This document shows, piece after piece, positions 37,176-47,477 of a DNA stretch of 64,000 bases; position 1 is the stretch's first letter, and each line of letters opens with the position of its first letter. The stretch is from a bacterium (GTDB lineage Bacteria > Verrucomicrobiota > Verrucomicrobiia > Limisphaerales > J093). The notes below the pieces were generated by a model. That model worked only from the letters and a program-made list of their open reading frames with translations, had not been told where the DNA came from and made no database searches. The stretch is taken from positions 186,001-250,000 of the forward strand of contig JAJXZJ010000045.1 of the NCBI GenBank assembly GCA_021780105.1. The letters are read 5' to 3'. Both the position numbers and the translations under genes were made by a program.

Positions 37176-37619
37176 TCAAGGCGCCGGGGGTTCTCCCACC
37201 GGCGGAAAGAGATCAAACCGCATCATTTGCGCGGCCGCCCGCAGTCGGGCGTCGGTCGTGGCCAGCGGAAAATCCTGGCACAAGTCCGCCGCGGCCAGGT
37301 GGATCGCATCCAGCGAACGCAAAGGCACCTGCGCATGGCAATATTCGAGCAGTTGAGCCGCCTTGCGAAGCGTCACCGAGTTCAAAGGCAACAGGTGGAT
37401 TTCTTCGTCGGCAATCCGCTGACCGAATTCCCGCCAGGCGCGCCGGAGATCAGCGCCGGAAATCCTCCCGGCGCGTTCACAGGCGCACAACGCCGAGTAA
37501 ATCTCCGTGTAAGCCAGCTCGGATGTCACCAGCGATTGTCCGGCCAGGGCGCGGGCAAAGGATTCGCTGTCCGGCTCCACGACGAGCAGCTTCACCAAGA
37601 TGCAGGAATCCAGATACAT
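37176..37619 (-). CDS. PIN-domain toxin (VapC-like ribonuclease)
   Basis: 147 residues. The acidic PIN site can be read as Asp4 (MYLDSCILVK), Glu in ELAYTEIYSAL, Asp in SLDAIHLAAA and Asp in ATTDARLRAAA. Proteins of this family cleave RNA, often tRNA, when freed from their antitoxin. It follows the antitoxin gene by 6 nt and ends 8 nt before the gyrA ATG. The order antitoxin then toxin is standard for type II modules. Confidence 0.87.
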   Translation of the reverse strand: MYLDSCILVKLLVVEPDSESFARALAGQSLVTSELAYTEIYSALCACERAGRISGADLRRAWREFGQRIADEEIHLLPLNSVTLRKAAQLLEYCHAQVPLRSLDAIHLAAADLCQDFPLATTDARLRAAAQMMRFDLFPPVGEPPAP

Positions 37620-37625
37620 GCCCGT

Positions 37626-37922
37626 TTACCAGCCACGTCCATCACGATCCTGCCGGATGATCTCCTCGGCCGTCGGCCCGCCACGCCACGCGGGCATGGT
37701 CTTCAGATGTTCGAGGGTCCCGGTGAAGACTTTTCGCGGCGAGCGCGCGCCCACCGGCGAAAGCACCGCCTTGGGGCGTCCATCGCTGGTGATCGTCACT
37801 TCCTGGCCGGTCGCAACCAATTCCAAAAGTGCCGACAACTTGGCCTTGGCCGCGCGCACGGGAATGGACAAACCCACTCCCGGAGTTGCCACGGCCTCCT
37901 TCAATTCGAGTGTTAATGGCAT
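37626..37922 (-). CDS. Phd/YefM-type antitoxin
   Basis: 98 residues from the ATG at 37922. The N-terminal Phd/YefM-like part reads SIPVRAAKAKLSALLELV, then ATGQEVTITSDGRPKAVLSP, the DNA-binding and dimer fold of the family. The C-terminal tail (GTLEHLKTMPAWRGG ... EEIIRQDRDGRGW) would wrap and block the PIN toxin. The frame is open to 38006, but that extension would run through the perfect palindrome at 37966-37987, which is better explained as the operator. It sits directly downstream of gyrB. Confidence 0.85.
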   Translation of the reverse strand: MPLTLELKEAVATPGVGLSIPVRAAKAKLSALLELVATGQEVTITSDGRPKAVLSPVGARSPRKVFTGTLEHLKTMPAWRGGPTAEEIIRQDRDGRGW

Positions 37923-37965
37923 AGGCGCAGGGTACTTAATTGAAGTCTTCTTCTTCACGGGGGCA

Positions 37966-37987
37966 ATGTAGTCACATGTGACTACAT
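37966..37987. promoter_or_regulatory. Perfect 22-bp palindrome, probable toxin-antitoxin operator
   Basis: The half-site ATGTAGTCACA (37966-37976) is followed directly by its exact reverse complement (37977-37987). It lies 16 nt after the end of gyrB and 43 nt upstream of the antitoxin start, the expected place for autoregulation by a Phd/YefM antitoxin-toxin complex. Confidence 0.75.
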
Positions 37988-38002
37988 CCGTCAAGCGATT
38001 AT

Positions 38003-40579
<2,577 letters not shown>

Positions 40580-40639
40580 TCAAACAGCCAGAGCATAGGC
40601 CGAGTGCCGGCCGATACAATCCTAATTTTTCAGGAGCCA

Positions 40640-40668
40640 CTATAAATTGTGGAGACCAAACCAGACAA
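40640..40668 (-). promoter_or_regulatory. Likely gyrB promoter
   Basis: On the minus strand TTGTCT (40663-40668) and TTATAG (40640-40645) are spaced by 17 nt. The implied leader to the gyrB ATG is about 115 nt. The remaining 40669-40758 shows no gene. Confidence 0.5.
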
Positions 40669-40758
40669 CATGATTAGTAGTGGCTGTAGCGGTGTTCAGT
40701 CTTGTGCAAAATAGACACCGGGAAACGGAGCAGTGCTGGCACCGGCCAGGTGAATGGC

Positions 40759-41241
40759 TCAGTCGTGCGGCACGGAAAAAACGACAAACCACGCGTCGTT
40801 GATGTTGTCCTTGGCGTCACCGGCAATGACGGCGATTTCCCCCTTGTTGAGCGCCTTCAGCGACTGCCGAACCGTTTTGGTCCACTTGCCTTCGCCGAAG
40901 AGTTTGATCTCCAAAGTACTGTCATCCAATGAGCGCACCTCAACCTCACACTTGGCGCTCATCTTCAGCCGCTTGGTTTCGCCCGCCAGCACCACCGATT
41001 GCTGGCTTATTTCAAAGTAGTTCTTCCATTTGAAAACCCGGCACAGCTTCTTTTTGAGGGGTTCGTTGAGTTCTTTGCAGGTGTTTTCGGACGGCTTTTC
41101 TCCGTCGGTGCCCCAGATGAGCTGGGCCTTGAGTTTGGTTACCACGGCGGCATCGGCCACCGACGCAGTGCTCCCCGCCATGGCGACCAGACCCGCAACC
41201 AATAACCAAAGGTTGAACCGCAGACTGCCATTTATTCTCAT
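40759..41241 (-). CDS. Secreted protein of unknown function
   Basis: 160 residues. A signal peptide is clear (LRFNLWLLVAGLVAMAGSTASVADA, cleavage near residue 30). The mature part is Lys-rich with two cysteines (NTCKELNEPLKKKLCRVFKW) and beta-prone stretches (SAKCEVEVRSLDDSTLEIKLFGEGKW, WFVVFSVPHD). I do not recognise the family; similar proteins exist in Verrucomicrobia as far as I recall. It lies 42 nt downstream of the anti-sigma gene on the same strand, so it may belong to the same transcript and regulon. Confidence 0.7.
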   Translation of the reverse strand: MRINGSLRFNLWLLVAGLVAMAGSTASVADAAVVTKLKAQLIWGTDGEKPSENTCKELNEPLKKKLCRVFKWKNYFEISQQSVVLAGETKRLKMSAKCEVEVRSLDDSTLEIKLFGEGKWTKTVRQSLKALNKGEIAVIAGDAKDNINDAWFVVFSVPHD

Positions 41242-41283
41242 GTCCAGTTTGTTACCGCAAAAAAGCCATTCTGCAAGCGGCCA

Positions 41284-41757
41284 TTAGTGGCTGTCCACCC
41301 ACACCACGGTCATTCCCTCGGATTCGGAACGAAAGGTGAAAGAACTGATGTCGTCCAGCGGGCTTTCAACCTCCGCCCGCAGGCCCGCGTTGGCATTGAT
41401 GCGGCCACGCAAGACAGGTACCGACGCCGCCAGCAGGACTACCGCGATGGCACCCGCCGGTGCCGCCACCCGCCACCATCGGTGCCACCAAGTTCTCAAA
41501 CCATGAGCTTCCGGGGCCTGGCCTGATTCAGCATGAAGAATGGCGCGCTCGATCTTTGACCAGTAGAACTCGCGAGGCTCGGCGAGCTTGCGTTCCGGCT
41601 CGCCGGCCGTCGCCGCAGTGCGAGTCCAACCCAGCTCTGTTGCCAGCGCGCGCGCGTTCGGATCGGCGACGATCAGGCGCTCGATCTCCCCAGCCTCGGC
41701 ACCGGTAAGTTCCCCGTCCACCCAGGCTTGCAATCGTAATTCGATTTCGCGGTTCAT
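41284..41757 (-). CDS. Anti-sigma factor, membrane-anchored
   Basis: 157 residues. The N-terminal helical part (MNREIELRLQAWVDGELTG, then EIERLIVADPNARALATELG) is like the sigma-binding domain of RsiW/RseA-type anti-sigma factors but lacks the zinc Cys/His set. One membrane helix is at about 97-117 (APAGAIAVVLLAASVPVL). The short C-terminal part is extracytoplasmic. Its ATG overlaps the sigma factor stop as ATGA, which ensures balanced synthesis and supports the pairing. Confidence 0.85.
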   Translation of the reverse strand: MNREIELRLQAWVDGELTGAEAGEIERLIVADPNARALATELGWTRTAATAGEPERKLAEPREFYWSKIERAILHAESGQAPEAHGLRTWWHRWWRVAAPAGAIAVVLLAASVPVLRGRINANAGLRAEVESPLDDISSFTFRSESEGMTVVWVDSH

Positions 41758-42353
41758 GATGAGCGTTCTTCCTTCAACTCCGCCAGCAGGCTCGCCAGCC
41801 GCCGGCGGGCGTAAAACAGCCGCGACATGATGGTGCCGATGGAACACCCCATTCGCTTGGCCACATCTTTGTATTCCAATCCTTCAAACTCATGCAAAAT
41901 CAACACCGTCCGATGCGCCTCGGACAACTGGTTCATGGCCCGGTCAATCCGCCGGCGCAGTTCCTCGCGTTCCAAGCCTTCGGTGGGGTTGTTAACCACC
42001 ACTGGCATCTGGCGCTCCACGCCACCTTCCTCGTCCATCAGTTCAATGGATTCAGCGCGCAAGCGTTTCTGACGCCGCAAGTGATCGAGGCAAAGATTGA
42101 TGACGATGCGCGTCATCCATGTGGCAAACCCGGATTCGCCTTGAAACTGCTTGATTCGCTGCCAGGCTTTGACCCATGACTCTTGAGAAAGATCAACCGC
42201 CTCATCCTCGTTGCGGACCATGCTGAAGGCGCGGGCGTAGATTTTGTCGCGATGCCGGGCCACCAATTCTTCAAAGGCCCACATGTCGCCCCGCTGCGCC
42301 AGGCGCACCAGCACATCGTCACTGGCAGACGGGTAGTCGGTTTGCTTCGACAT
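41754..42353 (-). CDS. ECF sigma-70 factor (RpoE-like)
   Basis: 199 residues from the ATG at 42353 (an ATG at 42371 would add six). Region 2: RDKIYARAFSMVRNEDEAVDLSQESWVKAW and FATWMTRIVINLCLDHLR, with the usual DLSQE and WMTRI features. Region 4: LSEAHRTVLILHEFEGLEYKDVAKRMGCSIGTIMSRLFYARRRL. It overlaps its anti-sigma gene by 4 nt. It follows hisB by 40 nt on the same strand. Release of the sigma factor from the membrane anti-sigma in response to envelope signals is inferred from the family. Confidence 0.93.
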   Translation of the reverse strand: MSKQTDYPSASDDVLVRLAQRGDMWAFEELVARHRDKIYARAFSMVRNEDEAVDLSQESWVKAWQRIKQFQGESGFATWMTRIVINLCLDHLRRQKRLRAESIELMDEEGGVERQMPVVVNNPTEGLEREELRRRIDRAMNQLSEAHRTVLILHEFEGLEYKDVAKRMGCSIGTIMSRLFYARRRLASLLAELKEERSS

Positions 42354-42393
42354 GGTTTTTGACGGCGGCAATCCGGCCCCTATTCACCGCGTT

Positions 42394-43053
42394 TCACAGC
42401 TTCCCTTTCGTGCTGGGCAGGCGGCCCGCGATCCGCGCATCCCGCTGGCAGGCAAAATCCACGGCCTTGGCGAACGCCTTGAACAACGCCTCCACAACAT
42501 GGTGCGGTTCGCCGCCGTAAAGCAGTTCCAGATGCAGATTGCAACGTGCTTCATTCGCAAAGGCTTGAAAGAATTCCCGTGCCAGACCGAACCGAAAAGC
42601 ACTCGAAGCGTCCTGCTGCTGCTCAATCTTCGTGACCTTGAACGCAAGACGATCGAGTCCGCGCCAGACGAGAAACGGCCGGCCGCTGAAGTCCACCACG
42701 CACCGCGCGAGCGTCTCGTCCATCGGGACAAATGCTTCTCCAGTCAACGGGTTCCGTGGATCGAATCCCGTGCCGTAACGGCGAATGCCCTTCTTGTCGC
42801 CGAGCGCCTTGAGCACGGCCTGACCGAGGGCAATGCCGCAATCCTCCACGGTGTGATGCGCGTCCACCGCCAGATCGCCGTCACAGCGAAGGTCCAAGTC
42901 CACGACCGCGTGCCGCGCAAACAACGTCAGCATGTGGTCGAAAAACGGAATGCCGCTCCGCACTGCCGCCCGCCCGGAACCGTCCAGGTTCAACCGGACC
43001 GCGACGCGGGTTTCGTTGGTGTTGCGCTGGATGGTGGCCCGTCGCGCTTTCAT
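42394..43053 (-). CDS. hisB: Imidazoleglycerol-phosphate dehydratase
   Basis: 219 residues, longer than the usual ~195. It catalyses the sixth step of histidine synthesis. Metal-binding motifs are GIPFFDHML, DAHHTVEDCGIALGQA and the second-half HHVVEALFKAFAKA. An insertion of about a dozen residues (TGFDPRNPLTGE, about 95-106) lies between RRYG and AFVPMDE, where most homologs read straight through. It is an isolated his gene, without the rest of a his operon in the window. Confidence 0.93.
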   Translation of the reverse strand: MKARRATIQRNTNETRVAVRLNLDGSGRAAVRSGIPFFDHMLTLFARHAVVDLDLRCDGDLAVDAHHTVEDCGIALGQAVLKALGDKKGIRRYGTGFDPRNPLTGEAFVPMDETLARCVVDFSGRPFLVWRGLDRLAFKVTKIEQQQDASSAFRFGLAREFFQAFANEARCNLHLELLYGGEPHHVVEALFKAFAKAVDFACQRDARIAGRLPSTKGKL

Positions 43054-43213
43054 TCCTCAGGATTATGCCAACGTTACTCCGAAAACAAAGCGTAAATGAA
43101 GCCCTCTCCGGCAATTCCACGCCCGCAAAAGCGGCCCGAACCATCCATCGGGCACGGCTCCGCGCAAGCGCGCAACCGTGAAGCCGCAGGCGGAGCCGGG
43201 CCGAAACCGCATG

Positions 43214-44143
43214 TTACTCGTCCAACGCGGCCAGGTAACGTTCGGCTTCGATGGCGGCCATGCATCCCATCCCCGCCGCTGTGATCGCCTGCCGGTAGGT
43301 CCGGTCCGCACAATCACCGGCTACAAACACGCCGGCCACATTCGTGGCCGCGCCATGCTGTGGCTGGATGTAGCCGTGTTCGTCCAGGTTCAGCACGCCC
43401 TTGAACAACCCGGTGTTGGGCTCGTGCCCGATGGCGACGAAGACGCCGGCGCACACGAGTTCACTTTCCGCGCCGGTCTTCAAATTCTTCAGCCGCACGC
43501 CGGTCACTTTGCCGGCATTCACATCCAGTATTTCCGTCACCACGGAGTCCCAAACCGGCTTGATTTTCGCATGACCAAGAACCCGCTCGGCCATGATCTT
43601 CGAGGCGCGCAACTGGTCGCGGCGGTGGATCAGGTAAACGATCGAGCCGAAGCGGGTCAGATAAAGCGCCTCCTCGCAGGCCGAATCGCCGCCGCCGACC
43701 ACGACCAACGGCTGGTTGCGAAACGGCGGCAGCGCGCCGTCGCAAGTCGCGCAATAGGTCACGCCCTTCTTTTCCAGCTTGTGTTCGCTGTCCAGCCCGA
43801 GATGCCGGTGGCTCGCGCCCGTGGCAACAATCAGCGCCCGCGTCCGGACTGCCTCGCCGTCCACGGTGACGGTGAACGGCGGCCGGGAAACGTCCACCTG
43901 CTCGACCTCGCCGAACTGGATGCGGGCACCGAACTTCTCGGCCTGCTGCTGCATCCGGGTCATCAACTCAAAGCCGTCCACGCCCTCCGGGAAGCCGGGA
44001 AAATTCTCCACCGCGCTGGTGGTGGTCAGCAACCCGCCCGGCATGACGCCGGTCAATACCAGCGGGCTGAGGTTGGCGCGGGCGGCGTAGATCGCCGCCG
44101 TAAGGCCGGCGCATCCGGTGCCGATGATGACAACTTTTTCCAT
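43214..44143 (-). CDS. trxB: Thioredoxin reductase
   Basis: 309 residues, the usual low-molecular-weight TrxB length. It uses NADPH and FAD to reduce thioredoxin. FAD motif IIGTGCAGLTAAIYAAR, redox pair TYCATCDG, NADPH motif VVVGGGDSACEEALYL and the C-terminal FAD site GVFVAGDCADRTYRQAI are all present. The ATG at 44143 starts MEKVVIIGTG as in the family; the 56-codon upstream extension is not conserved in character. Its likely promoter at 44152-44180 is so close that the mRNA would be leaderless or nearly so. Confidence 0.94.
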   Translation of the reverse strand: MEKVVIIGTGCAGLTAAIYAARANLSPLVLTGVMPGGLLTTTSAVENFPGFPEGVDGFELMTRMQQQAEKFGARIQFGEVEQVDVSRPPFTVTVDGEAVRTRALIVATGASHRHLGLDSEHKLEKKGVTYCATCDGALPPFRNQPLVVVGGGDSACEEALYLTRFGSIVYLIHRRDQLRASKIMAERVLGHAKIKPVWDSVVTEILDVNAGKVTGVRLKNLKTGAESELVCAGVFVAIGHEPNTGLFKGVLNLDEHGYIQPQHGAATNVAGVFVAGDCADRTYRQAITAAGMGCMAAIEAERYLAALDE

Positions 44144-44151
44144 GCGGGCCA

Positions 44152-44180
44152 AGATTAGTGCCCCGCCCGGCCGCTGGCAA
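44152..44180 (-). promoter_or_regulatory. Likely trxB promoter giving a (nearly) leaderless mRNA
   Basis: On the minus strand TTGCCA (44175-44180) and TAATCT (44152-44157) are spaced by 17 nt. The -10 element ends only 8 nt before the trxB ATG, so transcription would begin at or within a few bases of the start codon. Confidence 0.5.
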
Positions 44181-44313
44181 GCCGCGCGCGCCCGCTTCCG
44201 TTCGTTGCGTGCGCCAGGCAACTTGACATGGCAATGACATCGGCGTTTCTGGCTCCCGGCGTAATATCCCTGATCGCGCTGCAAGGTGGAGCCGTCAACA
44301 ATTTCCGGCAATT

Positions 44314-44343
44314 AAAAGGCCGCAGTCGTCGTGCGACTGCGGC
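44314..44343 (-). terminator. Intrinsic terminator of PEP-CTERM gene 1
   Basis: A perfect 10-bp stem (44319-44328 with 44334-44343), a 5-nt loop, then TTTT on the minus strand. It lies about 38 nt after the stop of the gene. Confidence 0.85.
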
Positions 44344-44381
44344 GTGTGAGCGTTGCGGCCGTAGTCAGCCGCGAAGGTTTG

Positions 44382-45068
44382 TCAACCTTGGGCGCGGGCG
44401 CGCCGCCAGACGACCGTGCCCAGCAGCCCCAAGGCCGCCAAGGCACCGTAGGCACCCGGTTCGGGCACCACCGTGATGGAATGCACGCTGTAGTCCACAC
44501 CCTGCGTTCCACCGTCGAACTCAATCTTGATGCCGTTGATGTTATGGATGTCAGGCGATCCCACCGTGCTGAACGAGTTGACCGTCAGATCACCGGAGAA
44601 TCCCGCACTGACCGGAACCGACGCACTGAAGGAATTCCCCGTGCTGGTCGTCAGCCAGACGTTGATCGTCTGCGCGAGATCGGTGTGGAAGTCCTTCAGC
44701 GTCATGGACGCCGATGTGAGGTTCGCATGCAACCCGGCTCCATTCGCATCATAGTTGAGGAAGAGGTCGGGCGTGGCAAAGTCACCCGCGCTCTGCGTCA
44801 ACCGACTGGGCGAGGTGGCCGTGTTGAACTCCAAACTGGCAGTCGTCGCTGCCGTGTAGGTTACCGTGTAGCTCGTGTCACGCTGACCGCCCAACATGCT
44901 TCCAGTTGTGCTGACAGCGACACTGCCGCTTCCGACGTTAGGGGGGCTGTTCAAGGTGTAGGTGACGCCCCCTGATGGGTCGTTGAAGTCATCAACGACG
45001 ATGGCCGCGTGGGCGGCCCCGGCCAGCGCCAGGACGGACCCGATCGCTGCGTTTCTTAGGTATCTCAT
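44382..45068 (-). CDS. PEP-CTERM sorting-domain protein, copy 1
   Basis: 228 residues from the ATG at 45068. Signal peptide AAIGSVLALAGAAHA is followed by IVVDDFNDPSGG, a conserved mature start in all three copies. The middle is a Ser/Thr/Gly-rich beta-type region without cysteines. The C-terminus has the sorting signal VPEPGAYGALAALGLLG plus a hydrophobic helix and WRRARAQG, the pattern recognised by exosortase (EpsH/XrtA type), which is not in this window. The leader carries CCGTGCCG 32 nt before the ATG, as in the other two copies. An AT-rich block with TTGACA (complement at 45174-45179) lies upstream but no good -10 was found. Confidence 0.88.
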   Translation of the reverse strand: MRYLRNAAIGSVLALAGAAHAAIVVDDFNDPSGGVTYTLNSPPNVGSGSVAVSTTGSMLGGQRDTSYTVTYTAATTASLEFNTATSPSRLTQSAGDFATPDLFLNYDANGAGLHANLTSASMTLKDFHTDLAQTINVWLTTSTGNSFSASVPVSAGFSGDLTVNSFSTVGSPDIHNINGIKIEFDGGTQGVDYSVHSITVVPEPGAYGALAALGLLGTVVWRRARAQG

Positions 45069-45297
45069 GTTTATTACCTGTATTGTTTGGTTGCTCTGGC
45101 GGCACGGCCAAACCAAACGGCTTGTTACCCTAACCGCGCCGCAGGCGTGGGAAAGTCGCACAGCGCAATTAATTGTCAATTTTAACTTGCCTAATTAATC
45201 AAGAAGCCTCGTCCTGACGGATGTCCAGATGGCGGATTGGGAATAATCCGGCAGCCGGCGCAACGGACTCTGTGTCGGGCAGGCGCTTCAACATCAT

Positions 45298-45328
45298 AAA
45301 AGGGCCGCAATCGAGTGAGTGCGGCCCT
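45298..45328 (-). terminator. Intrinsic terminator of PEP-CTERM gene 2
   Basis: A perfect 9-bp stem (AGGGCCGCA 45301-45309 with TGCGGCCCT 45320-45328), a 10-nt loop, then a short T run on the minus strand. Confidence 0.8.
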
Positions 45329-45367
45329 GTGTGAGGATTGCGGTTGCGGCCAGCCGTGAAAGCGGGG

Positions 45368-46033
45368 TCAACCTTGGGCGCGGGCGCGCCGCCAGATGAC
45401 CGTGCCCAGCAGCCCCAAGGCCGTCAAGACCCCGTAGGCACCAGGCTCCGGCACCACCGAGATCGAGTGCAAGCTGAAGTCCGCACCCGGATCGCCCATG
45501 ATTTCCACCCGGATCCCGGTCACCTGGCTCAGGTCACCGACACCGTTGGACAGCGTCAGCGTCAGGTCGCCGCTGTGGTTGCCGGCCACCGGCACCACAC
45601 CACTGCTCAGCGTGCCGCCCGTGGTGTCAAACCACGCCTGCACCGACTCGCCGTTGGCATCCGTGCCGTAGTTGTGCAGCGTGAGCGTGTTACCCGTCAG
45701 GCTCACGTTGAACCCGCTGTAGTTCAATTTCACGTCCGGCGTTCCCGAGTTGTCGGCCGCTTCCACGAGATAGCTTCCGTAGGGCGCCACGTTGACACTC
45801 AAGGAGTCCACGCTGGAACCCCCCGTCGTGATCGAGTAGGTGATGTTGCGCGTCCCCAAGATATCCGCCCCCGTATTGGGACCAAGGTTCACGGTCGTGG
45901 GGCCTGGAGGTTGTGTGATCATCGCTGTCACGCCCCCGCTGGGATCGTTGAAATCGTCAACGACGATCGCGGCATGCGCGACGCCCGCCAATGCAACGGC
46001 CGAGCCGAGCGCCATGTGTTTCAAGTGCTTCAT
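45368..46033 (-). CDS. PEP-CTERM sorting-domain protein, copy 2
   Basis: 221 residues from the ATG at 46033, preceded by AAAGGG. It shares with copy 3 most of the mature part, for example KLNYSGFNVSLTGNTLTLHNY, then QAWFDTTGGTLSS and GNHSGDLTLTLSNGVGDL. The signal peptide is MALGSAVALAGVAHA. The C-terminus is VPEPGAYGVLTALGLLGTV followed by WRRARAQG. A promoter at 46129-46156 and its own terminator at 45298 make it an independent unit. The function of the exposed domain is unknown; the family is tied to exopolysaccharide-associated surface proteins. Confidence 0.88.
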   Translation of the reverse strand: MKHLKHMALGSAVALAGVAHAAIVVDDFNDPSGGVTAMITQPPGPTTVNLGPNTGADILGTRNITYSITTGGSSVDSLSVNVAPYGSYLVEAADNSGTPDVKLNYSGFNVSLTGNTLTLHNYGTDANGESVQAWFDTTGGTLSSGVVPVAGNHSGDLTLTLSNGVGDLSQVTGIRVEIMGDPGADFSLHSISVVPEPGAYGVLTALGLLGTVIWRRARAQG

Positions 46034-46128
46034 ATTACCCTTTCTGTGCTTTGTGGTTGTCACCACAGCGGCACGGCCGGACACACGAATGCCCCCAAAA
46101 ACAACACCGCACCGCAGACAACGAAGGG

Positions 46129-46156
46129 ATTCTATCACAGTCATACTTATGGTCAA
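46129..46156 (-). promoter_or_regulatory. Likely promoter of PEP-CTERM gene 2
   Basis: On the minus strand TTGACC (46151-46156) and TAGAAT (46129-46134) are spaced by 16 nt, about 95 nt upstream of the ATG at 46033. It sits in an AT-rich island. Confidence 0.55.
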
Positions 46157-46257
46157 GAGATTGCTTGCTTATGACTATGACCGGGGGCAACGTTCCCTGA
46201 TGGATGCGGGCATGGCAGTGCCGCGTCGAACTTCCCAACACTGCGCCCGGAGACAAT

Positions 46258-46282
46258 AAGGCCGCAATCGGGCGATTGCGGC
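46258..46282 (-). terminator. Probable terminator of PEP-CTERM gene 3
   Basis: A 9-bp perfect stem (GCCGCAATC 46261-46269 with GATTGCGGC 46274-46282) and a 4-nt loop. It is in the same relative position as the other two terminators, but the T-tract is poor, so read-through toward gene 2 is possible. Confidence 0.6.
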
Positions 46283-46326
46283 GTGTGTGTGTTACGGTCG
46301 TGATCAGCCGCGAGGGCTGGTCAGCC

Positions 46327-46983
46327 CTAGGCGCGGGCGCGCCGCCAGATGACCGTGCCCAGCAGTCCCAGGGCCGTCAGGGCGCCATAGGCGCGCGGTT
46401 CGGGCACCACGTCAATGGCGTGAATCTGGAAATCCGCCCCCGGATCTCCCGTGATTTCCACCCGGATCCCGGTCACGTGGCTCAGATCGCCGACGCCGTT
46501 GGACAGCGTCAGCGTCAGGTCGCCGCTGTGATTGCCGGCCACCGGCATCACGCTGCTGCTCAGCGTGCCGCCCGTGGTGTCAAACCACGCCTGGACCGAC
46601 TCGGCGTTGGCATCCGTGTTGTAGTCGTGCAGCGTGAGGGTATTGCCCGTCAAGCTCACGTTGAGCCCGCTGTAGTTCAGCTTCACGTCGGGTGAACCGG
46701 CGTTGTCGGACGCTTCGGTGAGGTAGCTCCCGTAGGGGGCCGTGTTAACGCTGATCGAATCAGTCGTTGCGCCACTCGGGGTGACCGAGTAGGTGATGTT
46801 CCGCGTCCCCAGCAGGGATCCCGTCGTAGGCCCAAGGCTCACGGTCGTGGCTCCCGGAGGACTCGATATGGTCGCACTCACGCCGCCACTGGGATCGTCG
46901 AAGTCATCAACGACAATGGCAGCCTGAGCCGCGCCAGCCAGCGCCAGGGCCGCCCCCAGCGCTGCGTTTCTTAGGTGCTTCAT
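46327..46983 (-). CDS. PEP-CTERM sorting-domain protein, copy 3
   Basis: 218 residues from the ATG at 46983, preceded by AAAGG. Signal peptide AALGAALALAGAAQA, then IVVDDFDDPSGG. The mature region is close to copy 2. The sorting signal reads VPEPRAYGALTALGLLG, with Arg in place of Gly after VPEP, and the protein ends WRRARA, lacking the final QG of the others. Gene order 3-2-1 in transcription direction, with separate promoters and terminators, points to tandem duplication followed by divergence. Confidence 0.87.
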   Translation of the reverse strand: MKHLRNAALGAALALAGAAQAAIVVDDFDDPSGGVSATISSPPGATTVSLGPTTGSLLGTRNITYSVTPSGATTDSISVNTAPYGSYLTEASDNAGSPDVKLNYSGLNVSLTGNTLTLHDYNTDANAESVQAWFDTTGGTLSSSVMPVAGNHSGDLTLTLSNGVGDLSHVTGIRVEITGDPGADFQIHAIDVVPEPRAYGALTALGLLGTVIWRRARA

Positions 46984-47477
46984 GTTAACCTTTCGGCTGA
47001 TATGGTTTAATTGCACCGCACGGCACGGTTGGACACCGCCAGTGTCCGCGAAGAATCCGACTCCGCGCCGTTTGGCAAGCATAATCTCATGACTCTCACT
47101 TCACGTCAACTTCGGATGATCTAATTCGTGTCACGAGATGATCACGTCTTTTTGGCAGAAGCAAAACGCCCAGGCTCCGCACCACACCTTGAGTGTCATG
47201 CGTTTCTCTTTCAATGATGGATGGGGTGGTAAAAGTGCGTTTCGAGGCCGGCCTGACGGCCGAACGATGATCACGAACGCCCGGCGTTGCATGCCCCCGC
47301 TCCATTCTCCCGCGCGGCAACCGGCCAGGCGGGCGATTTGGCCCGCCGCCCGGAGGAGCACCACGCTGCAACGCCATCAAGACGCGGGAATCGGAGTTTC
47401 ACCGGCAAACTCCGGAATTTAAGCCATAACTGTAGCGGATAATTGAAATTCGATGCGCTTGGTGTTTTGAGCCGTTT
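46984..47477. other. Intergenic region upstream of PEP-CTERM gene 3
   Basis: The first 125 bp hold the gene 3 leader and promoter. The rest (47110-47477) contains short overlapping frames on both strands with no recognisable protein, a weak inverted repeat (GAGTTT...AAACTC, 47394-47411) and an AT-rich end. I see no gene or RNA here. Confidence 0.5.
47081..47109 (-). promoter_or_regulatory. Likely promoter of PEP-CTERM gene 3
   Basis: On the minus strand TTGACG (47104-47109) and GATTAT (47081-47086) are spaced by 17 nt, about 95 nt upstream of the ATG at 46983. Confidence 0.55.
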
